This document shows, piece after piece, positions 44,409-51,660 of a stretch of DNA of 64,000 bases (positions are counted from its first letter, which is position 1; every line of letters begins with the position of its first letter). Under the pieces are notes generated by a model. It searched no databases and was not told the DNA's origin. It saw nothing but the letters and a program-made list of their open reading frames with translations. The translations under genes and the position numbers were made by a program. Source of the DNA: DATFKA01 sp035268885 (lineage in GTDB: Bacteria; Bacteroidota; Bacteroidia; Chitinophagales; Saprospiraceae); NCBI GenBank assembly GCA_035268885.1, contig DATFKA010000043.1, forward strand, positions 1 to 64,000, in the 5' to 3' direction.

Positions 44409-47400
44409 TTAAACGCTTTCCAGTGCAGCCGCCTCGTCCTTCATCTCTTCCTCGTAGCGCTCAAAAGAACTCTTCCGGTCCCGCTTAAAGAAAGAATAAA
44501 TAGCCGGGATTACGTAGAGCGTAAGAAAAAGAGAAAAGATTAATCCACCAATGATCGCTACGCCCATCGGAATGCGGCTGGTAGCGGCATCTCCCAGCGC
44601 CAGGGCGATGGGCAAGACACCCAGAACAGTGGCCAGGCTGGTCATTAAAATAGGGCGTAGTCGCTGCGTAGAAGCTTCGATAACGGCTTCTCTAATAGAC
44701 AGACCCGCTGCCTTTTTCTGATTGGCAAACTCTACGATCAAAATCCCGTTTTTGGTCACAATACCCACCAGAACGATAATACCGATCTGACTGAAAATAT
44801 TCAAAGTGTGCCCTCCCCAATAGAGCGCTAATAAGGCTCCGGTTAGAGCCAGGGGTACCGTAAACATGATGATGAGTGGATCCAAGAAGCTTTCAAACTG
44901 TGCCGACAAGGCCAAGTAAATTAGGATCAAAGCCAGAATAAAGGCAAAATAAAGGCCTCCCGAACTTTCCTGGAAGTCTTTAGAGGCACCCGTAAGGGCA
45001 TATTGAAAGCTATCGTCTAATACTTCATTTTTGATCTCGTTCATGGCTTCAATCCCCTGACCGATGGTGTAGCCCTCCTTCAACTCCGCAGAGACCGTTG
45101 CAGAAACGTAGCGGTTGTAGCGATATAAAGCCGGGGGGTTAGATTCCTCTTCAAAGCTGACCAGGTTATTAAGTTGAATCAACTGGCCCTGGTTATTTCG
45201 AACATAAATATTGGTCAGATCACTGGGGTCATTGCGGAATTGTTTACTCGCTTCACCCACCACTTCGTATTGTTTTCCGTTACGGACAAAATACCCGAAG
45301 CGCTGGCCACTGTAGAAAAGCGATAGGGTCTCGGCGATATCTCGCACCGTAACCCCCAGTGCCCGGGCCCGCTCCCGGTTGATCTTTATGTGCAACTCGG
45401 GTTTGTTGAATTTTAGATCCAGATCCGTTACGGCGAAATAGGGGTGCTGCTCCGCTTTTTCCATAAAGACGGGCAACTTTTCTTTTAGCTTCTCAAAGTT
45501 GGGTGCCTGAATCACGTATTGTACCGGCAGCCCGCGTAAGCCCCCACCAACGGTAATAGTTTGGGGTTGGGAAATGAAGGTTCGGGCATAAGGCAGCTGC
45601 CCAAGTTTTGGATACAGACTTTTAACGATTTCATCCTGAGAGCGCTCCCTTTCTTCCGGCTGGGTTAAAGACATAAATACGAAAGCCGAATTGGCACCAC
45701 TACTAGTGAAAGTAGGGGAGGTGACCGATATATAGGCTTGCCGTTCGGCCAGCGTATCCACGATATCCAGCACTTTCATCTGGTACTCGTCCATGGCCTC
45801 GAAAGTGGTCCCTTCGGGTGCTGTCGAGAAGATCCGGAAACTACTTTTATCTTCCTGGGGAGCGAGTTCGGATTGAAGATTATTTCCTATTAAATATATG
45901 CCAGCAGCGGCGGCTAAAGAAATGGGCCAGGCCAGCCATCTTACCTTCATAAATCCACCTAAACTGCGGTTGTACAGATTGGTCATCCCCACGAAAAAGC
46001 GTTCGGTGACCTTAAAGGCTTTGGATTGTCCTTTTGACTTGCGTAAAAACCGCGAACTCATCATCGGGGTAAGCGAAAGGGAGACAATGGTCGAAATGAC
46101 AATCGCTCCCGCAACGACGATACCGAATTCCCGGAACAATCGCCCGGTGAGTCCCTGTAGGAAAATAATGGGTAAGAAAACGGCTACCAGCGTAATACTG
46201 GTGGCAATAATCGCAAAATAAATTTCCTTGGCCCCGTCTAATCCCGCCTGGATCGGCTTTTGCCCTTCTTCAATTCGACGGTAAATATTTTCCAACATAA
46301 CAATGGCATCGTCCACGACCAGCCCCGTGGACAGAACAATGCCCAGTAAGGTCAAGATATTAATGGAAAAGCCAAAAATGTACATGACAAAAAAGGTGCC
46401 GATCAAAGAAATAGGAATGGTCAGCACGGGAATCAGCGTTGTACGCCAGTTGCGTAAAAACAGGAAAATAACCAACACTACGAGCGAAAAGGCAATGAGC
46501 ACCGTATCCTGTACCTCGCTAACGGCTTTCCTGACCGAGGTGGTATTGTCAAAGGCATAACCTACTTTAATGTCTTCCGGCAAATCTGCCTTGATCTGTT
46601 CAACCCGTTTATACACTTCATCGGCAATCGCAATATTATTGGAGCCGGGTAGCGGCGTGACGGGTAGGCCAACCATTTTGAGTTTCCCCTTGCCCCGCAA
46701 TACCGAATCCGGGTTACGTGGGCCCAGGTATACTTCCGCTACATCTTTTAGCTGCACAATCACCCCATCGCTTTCGCGAATCACCATTTCCGCGAATTCT
46801 GCTGGATTGTTTAAGCGGCCAAAGGTGCGTATAGTTAATTCTGTGCGGGCGCCTTCGATTTTACCGGAAGGTAGCTCCAGATTCTGGGACTGGACGGCAT
46901 TACGTACGTCCAGTGGGGTAAGGCCGTAGGCGGATAGCTTGGCCGGGTCCAGATCAATCCGTATCGCATACTGCTTTTCTCCCCATACGCCTACCGAAGA
47001 TACGCCGGGAATGGTTTGTAAGCGTTCCTTAAATATGGTAGAGGCAATCTCACTGAGGCTAAGCAGATCTCGATTCTCACTCTGGATCGTGAGGGCCATG
47101 ATATAACTCCGGCTATTAGATTTGGTCACCGTTGGCGGTTCGGCATCGGGCGGTAGCCGACGCTGCGCCTGTGACACTTTGTCGCGTACATCGTTAGCGG
47201 CGGCTTCGAGATTAGTTCCTAAATTAAACTCCACCTGGATAGTACTTCGGCCATTAGAGCTCGTAGAGGTGAGCGAACGAATCCCGGCAATACCATTGAT
47301 GCTTTCCTCCAGAGGCTCGGTAATTTGTGATTCAATTACCTCAGAATTGGCCCCGACGTAGCTGGTGGATACGGAGATCACGGGCGGATCTACTACCGGG

Positions 47401-47510
47401 TATTCCCGTAGTCCGAGGTAAGTATAACCAATCAGCCCGAAGAGCAGGATGACCAGAGAGATCACAGTCGAAAGGACTGGACGTTTAATGGAGACGGATG
47501 ATAAACTCAT
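44409..47510 (-). CDS. RND efflux permease (HAE1/AcrB-MexB-type) inner-membrane pump
   Basis: A 1033-residue proton-driven exporter of drugs, detergents or hydrophobic compounds, forming a trimer in the inner membrane. The N-terminal PVLSTVISLVILLFGLIGYTY is the first of 12 helices; the large periplasmic loops carry the pore-domain phrases NGIAGIRSLTSTSSNGRS and GVWGEKQYAIRIDLDPAKLSAYG. The proton relay in the fourth helix is GLVVDDAIVMLENIY with Asp400 and Asp401. The repeat in the C-terminal half includes IGIIVLVGIVTKNGILIVEFA. Full length and no frame damage. Regulated, presumably, by the divergent PadR protein. Confidence 0.95.
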   Translation of the reverse strand: MSLSSVSIKRPVLSTVISLVILLFGLIGYTYLGLREYPVVDPPVISVSTSYVGANSEVIESQITEPLEESINGIAGIRSLTSTSSNGRSTIQVEFNLGTNLEAAANDVRDKVSQAQRRLPPDAEPPTVTKSNSRSYIMALTIQSENRDLLSLSEIASTIFKERLQTIPGVSSVGVWGEKQYAIRIDLDPAKLSAYGLTPLDVRNAVQSQNLELPSGKIEGARTELTIRTFGRLNNPAEFAEMVIRESDGVIVQLKDVAEVYLGPRNPDSVLRGKGKLKMVGLPVTPLPGSNNIAIADEVYKRVEQIKADLPEDIKVGYAFDNTTSVRKAVSEVQDTVLIAFSLVVLVIFLFLRNWRTTLIPVLTIPISLIGTFFVMYIFGFSINILTLLGIVLSTGLVVDDAIVMLENIYRRIEEGQKPIQAGLDGAKEIYFAIIATSITLVAVFLPIIFLQGLTGRLFREFGIVVAGAIVISTIVSLSLTPMMSSRFLRKSKGQSKAFKVTERFFVGMTNLYNRSLGGFMKVRWLAWPISLAAAAGIYLIGNNLQSELAPQEDKSSFRIFSTAPEGTTFEAMDEYQMKVLDIVDTLAERQAYISVTSPTFTSSGANSAFVFMSLTQPEERERSQDEIVKSLYPKLGQLPYARTFISQPQTITVGGGLRGLPVQYVIQAPNFEKLKEKLPVFMEKAEQHPYFAVTDLDLKFNKPELHIKINRERARALGVTVRDIAETLSLFYSGQRFGYFVRNGKQYEVVGEASKQFRNDPSDLTNIYVRNNQGQLIQLNNLVSFEEESNPPALYRYNRYVSATVSAELKEGYTIGQGIEAMNEIKNEVLDDSFQYALTGASKDFQESSGGLYFAFILALILIYLALSAQFESFLDPLIIMFTVPLALTGALLALYWGGHTLNIFSQIGIIVLVGIVTKNGILIVEFANQKKAAGLSIREAVIEASTQRLRPILMTSLATVLGVLPIALALGDAATSRIPMGVAIIGGLIFSLFLTLYVIPAIYSFFKRDRKSSFERYEEEMKDEAAALESV

Positions 47511-47733
47511 CTTTATTTATTTTTAATTGGTGACTTGCTACTTAAGTAATCGTTCAATATTATCTATATCCTATTTCAGGCCCTTTTGTGCTTATACTTC
47601 GTTAAAAAGTCTCGCTGTCGCTAAGGCTATAGCTACGTTTTTTGCCTCGTAGAAACTCAAAATTGCTCTGAATTAAACTTATACATAATATTGGTCAATT
47701 ACTTATCCAGCTGCCAGAGTAGCCCTTATCAGG

Positions 47734-48807
47734 CTATTCACCGGCGGGCATCGTAGTATCTTTTCTTATCTCATTGATACGAATGGCTGCACCGTCAGAA
47801 AGGGCCAGAAGCCCGCCGACGGCGATCGTATCTCCAACACTAAGCCCCTCTACAATTTCAACCATATTGGAAGAGCGATCGTTACTAATGACTTTTTGGG
47901 CGATAACGCGCCCATTACGCAACAGGTATACCTGTTTACCATCGAGTACGGGAATCACCGCATCCGTTGGCACCAAAATAGCATTTTGCTTAGTACCCGT
48001 GACCAGAGAGACTTTAGCGAACTGTCCCGGTTTAAGAAGATTGTCTGGGTTTTTGGCGGAAGCCCTTACCTTAAAAGTACGCGTGAGCGGGGATATCTCC
48101 GTGCCAATGGCGTATACCCGGGCGGTAAAAACGCGATCAGAGCCTACGATGGTAAACTCCAGGGGCTGTCCTTCTTTTACCTTTGTAAGGTAACGTTCGG
48201 GTACTTCAAATTCCAGTTTAATCGGACTGATCTGCTTGAGATCAACCAGTACATCATTGGGCGTAACATAAGCCCCCTGACTGACCTGGCGCAAACCCAA
48301 CACACCAGAAAAAGGCGCACGTATTTTTGATTTGTTGATCTGAATATCCAGAATGCTTTGCTCTGCCTTAATATCCGCTACTGTATTGATCAGCCGATCT
48401 AACTCCTCCTGGCTAATCCCCTGGATGGCGAGTAGCTCTCTACCCCGCGCTACTTCTTTTTCGGCCAGTTCCAGATTGACGGCTAATCTTTCCTTTTGGG
48501 CGATCAACTCGGAGTCATCTACCTGACCGATAACCGTATTCTGGCTCACGTAACTAGATTCTCTGAAATCCAGGCTCACCAGCTTGCCAGAGCGCTCAGG
48601 CCGTATTTCTATCGATTCGTAGGCAATTAGGTTACCGGTTGCATTGATGATTTGCTCTAAATATTGTGGGGTAGTGACAAAAGCATCAATCAGGGCAGAT
48701 TGGGGCCCCTGACTGGCGGTCGGACTGGCGGCGGCGGTTTCTTCTTTTTGGCTGCAGCCGAAAAACAATAATAAGCTGGTGGCTAGCAGCCACATTCGGA
48801 TCTTCAT
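47734..48807 (-). CDS. RND efflux periplasmic adaptor (membrane-fusion lipoprotein, AcrA/MdtA-type)
   Basis: A 357-residue adaptor linking the RND permease to the TolC channel. A lipoprotein signal (LLATSLLLFFGCSQKE) anchors it. The barrel-sandwich segment IEIRPERSGKLVSLDFRES, a helical hairpin (about residues 100-155; AVNLELAEKEVARGRELLA), the second half of the lipoyl-like domain (KIRAPFSGVLGLRQVSQGAYV), and the beta-barrel (LEFEVPERYLTKVKEGQ) are all in order. It is the first gene of the minus-strand operon, but 223 bases separate it from the permease gene, an unusually large gap within a pump operon. Its upstream region is the PadR operator. Confidence 0.93.
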   Translation of the reverse strand: MKIRMWLLATSLLLFFGCSQKEETAAASPTASQGPQSALIDAFVTTPQYLEQIINATGNLIAYESIEIRPERSGKLVSLDFRESSYVSQNTVIGQVDDSELIAQKERLAVNLELAEKEVARGRELLAIQGISQEELDRLINTVADIKAEQSILDIQINKSKIRAPFSGVLGLRQVSQGAYVTPNDVLVDLKQISPIKLEFEVPERYLTKVKEGQPLEFTIVGSDRVFTARVYAIGTEISPLTRTFKVRASAKNPDNLLKPGQFAKVSLVTGTKQNAILVPTDAVIPVLDGKQVYLLRNGRVIAQKVISNDRSSNMVEIVEGLSVGDTIAVGGLLALSDGAAIRINEIRKDTTMPAGE

Positions 48808-48967
48808 ATACTATTCCTTTTGTATTCGTTTAGTTGGTGACAATGCATCGAACATTATCTCTAGGATAATGCCTAAATATCTCAAATAGTTGAGGCATGG
48901 GGCAAGATAGTAGCTCAACGGCAGTATTTCATAGTCGATTGTAGAGTAGTTGGGGGAACTTATCGAA

Positions 48968-49029
48968 AAGTAGGTGCTAACACCTACTTAATTTAGGTAT
49001 AAACTTGACTTACCTAAATTACTTAGGTA
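48968..49029. promoter_or_regulatory. PadR-type operator array, five TAGGT/ACCTA half-sites
   Basis: Three overlapping inverted repeats lie between the divergent adaptor and padR starts. (1) AAGTAGGTG 48968-48976 with its complement at 48981-48989, spacer CTAA. (2) AATTTAGGTA 48990-48999 with its complement at 49011-49020, spacer 11 bases. (3) TACCTAA 49011-49017 with TTAGGTA 49023-49029, spacer ATTAC; it shares a half-site with (2). PadR regulators commonly bind such palindromes and repress both their own gene and a neighbouring pump. The last half-site overlaps the candidate padR promoter. Confidence 0.75.
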
Positions 49030-49033
49030 TATT
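49005..49033 (+). promoter_or_regulatory. Candidate padR promoter TTGACT-N17-TATATT
   Basis: TTGACT at 49005-49010, 17 bases, TATATT at 49028-49033; the second box is also a 6/8 match to TAnnTTTG (TATATTCA). The expected RNA start near 49040 coincides with the ATG, implying a leaderless or near-leaderless padR mRNA. The inner operator palindrome overlaps both boxes, so bound PadR would block it. Confidence 0.5.
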
Positions 49034-49039
49034 CATGAT

Positions 49040-49393
49040 ATGAATAAGAAATTACTGTCAGGCACCCTGAGTACGATCATCCTGAAGCTGCTGCAAGACC
49101 ACAATGAAATGTACGGCTATGAAATCGTGCAAAAGGTGAAAGACTTGACGCAAGACCAGCTGGAAATCAATGAAGGGGCACTCTATCCGGCCTTACATAA
49201 GCTCGAAGCTTCCGGCCTGCTGACGGTAGCGTATAAGAAGTACCAAAACCGGGTACGTAAGTATTATCGACTCACCGAAGAAGGCACGAAGGAGACCCAG
49301 AGCCAGCTAGAAGACCTGAAGGCCTTCATGCAGCAGCTCCAACAATTATTGAATGGTAGTACAGACGCCACGCTGGTATCTCAAAAAAACTAA
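49040..49393 (+). CDS. PadR-family transcriptional regulator
   Basis: A 117-residue winged-helix repressor. The family pattern is plain: LLSGTLSTIILKLLQDHNEMYGYEI (the YGYEI motif), then the ALYPALHKLEASGLL motif of the wing region and the recognition KNRVRKYYRLTEEG. The C-terminal helix (LKAFMQQLQQLLNG) is short, a subfamily-2 trait, for dimerisation. PadR proteins respond to phenolic or hydrophobic drugs and commonly repress an adjacent pump. Here the pump operon is divergent and the shared region is full of palindromes (48968-49029). The following membrane-protein gene begins only 2 bases after the stop. Confidence 0.93.
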   Translation: MNKKLLSGTLSTIILKLLQDHNEMYGYEIVQKVKDLTQDQLEINEGALYPALHKLEASGLLTVAYKKYQNRVRKYYRLTEEGTKETQSQLEDLKAFMQQLQQLLNGSTDATLVSQKN

Positions 49394-49395
49394 CT

Positions 49396-50106
49396 ATGCA
49401 AAAGCCTCGACATCTCAACAAGGCAGAACTCCAAACCCTTTTCACCTTTGTAAAAAGCAAGCGCCTCAGACATTTTGATTTACAGGTAGAGCTGGTTGAT
49501 CATTTGGCTACCTCAATTGAGCAGCAATGGCAGGTGCATCCACAGCGATCACTGGGGGAAGCCTTACAAGTAGAGTATAAAAAGTTTGGTATTTTTGGTT
49601 TTGGGAAGCTAACCGAACAGAAAACGAATGAATTGACCAGGCGGGGACTACGGTCTTTGCACCAACGCTTGCTCCGTTGGCTACAGTTGCCCAGGCTGTT
49701 TTTGGTTTTTCCGGCTTTGATATTATTATCCTTGCTCTTCCAATACTCCCCACACGACCTGTATATTATTCTCGGGATTGTTTTGGCTGCGGATCTCATT
49801 ATTATAAACGCGGTTTTTCAACAGCGACGTTTTGCCAGGGGATTATCAAAAAAGTTACTGACCCTTGATGTGCAATGGCAGAATGGCCTGACGAGTATTA
49901 ATCTATTGATGTTATTGCTACAAGTATTGGTTTCGACAGACCTGCTGGACCTGTCTCAGGCGTATTTCTGGATAGCCCCCTTGCTGGCTTTGCTGGGTGG
50001 ATATGCCCTTTTGTTTAGTTACGAATTGGTGCATCATCAGTTTCCCAAAGCGCGTCGGGAGGCCAATGCCTTATTATCCATCTACGAAACCGCTGAAATT
50101 GCTTAA
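49396..50106 (+). CDS. Membrane protein of unknown function in the padR operon
   Basis: A 236-residue protein with an N-terminal helical domain (about residues 1-90, KAELQTLFTFVKSKRLRHFD, then VELVDHLATSIEQQW) and four hydrophobic segments (about 100-215; LFLVFPALILLSLLF, DLYIILGIVLAADLIIIN, LLMLLLQVLVSTDLL, FWIAPLLALLGGYALLFSY). The N-terminal domain resembles the prefix domain of the membrane proteins paired with PadR regulators in Firmicutes (HAAS/DUF1700 pairs), which suggests an envelope-stress or pump-modulating role, but the resemblance is only in layout. It lies 2 bases after padR, so it is probably co-transcribed. A truncated copy of its first domain follows. Confidence 0.75.
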   Translation: MQKPRHLNKAELQTLFTFVKSKRLRHFDLQVELVDHLATSIEQQWQVHPQRSLGEALQVEYKKFGIFGFGKLTEQKTNELTRRGLRSLHQRLLRWLQLPRLFLVFPALILLSLLFQYSPHDLYIILGIVLAADLIIINAVFQQRRFARGLSKKLLTLDVQWQNGLTSINLLMLLLQVLVSTDLLDLSQAYFWIAPLLALLGGYALLFSYELVHHQFPKARREANALLSIYETAEIA

Positions 50107-50121
50107 TAAAAACATAATATT

Positions 50122-50265
50122 GTGTCGACACCCCGCTATATCACGAAAGAAGAGCTCCAATCCATCTTCACCGCCCTGGAGGAGCGCAACACCAAGTACT
50201 ACGACTTACAGGTAGAATTGGTGAATCAAATCCTGGCCATCCATCAATTGAACATAGGCAAATAA
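50122..50265 (+). pseudogene. Truncated paralogue of the preceding gene's N-terminal domain
   Basis: A 47-codon frame from GTG at 50122 to TAA at 50263. Its translation, PRYITKEELQSIFTALEERN and YYDLQVELVNQILAI, aligns with PRHLNKAELQTLFTFVKSKR and HFDLQVELVDHLATSI of the previous protein, then stops. The membrane part is absent and no continuation appears in other frames. It is probably a partial duplication that has lost its tail. It could still be expressed as a stand-alone domain, a possible dominant-negative partner, since it starts 15 bases after its parent's stop. Confidence 0.65.
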
Positions 50266-50272
50266 ACCACAA

Positions 50273-50294
50273 GAGCGTAGGGTACCCTACGCTC
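50273..50294. repeat. Perfect 22-bp palindrome, REP-like (second copy of the family)
   Basis: Half-arm GAGCGTAGGGT with its exact complement, followed by AGCCGC. It shares length, GAG...CTC ends and the following (A)CCGC with the palindrome at 1467-1488, while the inside of the stem differs. It lies between the truncated paralogue and the rpmA terminator. Confidence 0.55.
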
Positions 50295-50362
50295 AGCCGC
50301 CTCAATGATAAGTGGCCGCTCCGCAGTCACCGGTAACCCTGAAAGGGCTAAACCACAAAAAA

Positions 50363-50387
50363 AGCCTCGTCTTAAGTAGACGAGGCT
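50363..50387 (-). terminator. Intrinsic terminator of the rplU-rpmA transcript
   Basis: On the minus strand: a perfect 10-bp stem, AGCCTCGTCT, with a 5-base loop, then seven T. It lies about 85 bases after the rpmA stop, on the side expected for the end of the ribosomal-protein transcript. On + the same stem lacks a good T-tract. Confidence 0.8.
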
Positions 50388-50472
50388 AATAAATAAAGCT
50401 ATGAAAACTAAAACTATTGTATCGTAAAGATAGCTAATCTATCTAGTTTTGCAAATGAAGTGTTAAAAGGAA

Positions 50473-51180
50473 TTACTCTTCCTTACCACCTTTCAGTTCG
50501 TCCTGGTAAGCCACCAGTTCGTCCCATTTGGCATCGGCAGCCATACGGGCTTGCTTTGACCAAGTAGCGGGATCGTGCATGCGGTAGCGGGGACCAGCGT
50601 CATCCAGTACCTTTTGTACTTTTTCGGTGGGGGCTTCGGCCAGTTCTTCCCAGGTATTGATACCCGCTTCGTTCAGCAGACCAGAGATCTTAGGACCAAC
50701 GCCTTCCACGATCTTCAGATCATCCATTTTGAATTTCTTACCATTGGCCAATTCGATTTTACCACTCGCTTTTTTCGCGGGGGCTTTCTTCGCTTCTGCC
50801 TTTGGTGCTTCTTTTTTCTCTTCTTTAGCCGGAGCTTCCGCCTTCTTTTCTTCTGCTTTCGGCGCTGCGGGCGCTTTAGCTACGGGTGCTGCCTTTGGGG
50901 CAGCTTTGGTTTGTACTTCTACTTCACCATTGGGCATTACGCTGACGTACATGCGATTATTACGTCTTTTGCGAAAAGAGATGGTTCCATCTACCTGTGC
51001 GTGTAGCGTAAAGTCTCTACCCATGTATACATTTTCGCCGGGGTGGTACTTGGTACCGCGCTGACGAATGATGATATTACCGGCTTTAGCCGTTTGACCG
51101 CCGAATAATTTTACACCAAGGCGTTTACTGTTACTGTCTCTGCCATTATCCGTACTACCGACACCTTTCTTGTGAGCCAT
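50473..51180 (-). CDS. rpmA: 50S ribosomal protein L27 with C-terminal Ala/Lys-rich linker and helix-hairpin-helix domain
   Basis: Residues 1-84 are a normal L27 (AHKKGVGSTDNGRDSNSKRL, then LFGGQTAKAGNIIIRQRGT), the peptidyl-transferase-proximal protein of the large subunit. L27 usually ends near residue 85-90. Here residues about 85-142 are a low-complexity Ala-Lys-Pro-Glu linker, and residues 143-235 form a domain with LKIVEGVGPKISGLLNEAGI (a helix-hairpin-helix of the H3TH type) and a helical end KQARMAADAKWDELVAYQDE. That domain class binds nucleic acid. It may add an rRNA contact or a second function; a similar extension on L21 is something I recall from Bacteroidota but cannot verify. 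The genes rplU and rpmA are 47 bases apart. Confidence 0.92.
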   Translation of the reverse strand: MAHKKGVGSTDNGRDSNSKRLGVKLFGGQTAKAGNIIIRQRGTKYHPGENVYMGRDFTLHAQVDGTISFRKRRNNRMYVSVMPNGEVEVQTKAAPKAAPVAKAPAAPKAEEKKAEAPAKEEKKEAPKAEAKKAPAKKASGKIELANGKKFKMDDLKIVEGVGPKISGLLNEAGINTWEELAEAPTEKVQKVLDDAGPRYRMHDPATWSKQARMAADAKWDELVAYQDELKGGKEE

Positions 51181-51227
51181 GATTGTTAAATTTTTTCCGT
51201 TTAAAAATGAATGACGACGGGCTGTAA

Positions 51228-51539
51228 TTAGCCGGCGATCGCGTCAATTTGGATTTTGGTGAAACGCTGACGGTGGCCGTTCTTTACGGCGTAACCTTTA
51301 CGGCGCTTCTTTTTAAATACAATTACTTTGTCACCTCTCTCGTGACCCAGCACCGTAGCGCTTACACTGGCCGAATCTACGGTCGGCTTACCAATACTTA
51401 CGGCGCCATCATTATCAATCAGGTGTACCTGATCGAATGAGATTTTATCGCCTTCTGATGCATCCAGCTGGTGGACGAAGAGCTCTTGCCCTTCCTCGAC
51501 TTTGAACTGCTGACCAGCAATAGTTACAATTGCGAACAT
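51228..51539 (-). CDS. rplU: 50S ribosomal protein L21
   Basis: A 103-residue large-subunit protein. The ATG at 51539 gives MFAIVTIAGQQFKVEEGQEL, the usual N-terminus (an ATG at 51563 adds 8 residues). The C-terminal KKRRKGYAVKNGHRQRFTKIQI is the conserved rRNA-binding tail. It precedes rpmA in the canonical rplU-rpmA order. A TATCTTTG promoter element lies 36 bases upstream. Confidence 0.96.
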   Translation of the reverse strand: MFAIVTIAGQQFKVEEGQELFVHQLDASEGDKISFDQVHLIDNDGAVSIGKPTVDSASVSATVLGHERGDKVIVFKKKRRKGYAVKNGHRQRFTKIQIDAIAG

Positions 51540-51574
51540 TTCTTTACATTTAATCTTAGTCAAAAAATCGGCTG

Positions 51575-51582
51575 CAAAGATA
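51575..51582 (-). promoter_or_regulatory. Promoter -7 element TATCTTTG for rplU-rpmA
   Basis: On the minus strand TATCTTTGCAGC matches TAnnTTTG exactly and has the same following CA as the DUF177-rpmF promoter. A TTG at the right distance is not clear, so the -33 element is degenerate or absent. The predicted start lies about 30 bases before the rplU ATG. Confidence 0.5.
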
Positions 51583-51660
51583 GGCCTTATTATTAATATT
51601 TAAAAGGCTTGAGCCAGAGATTTCCCCGAAATCCCCTAAAATTTGCAGAAAAATAGCGCT

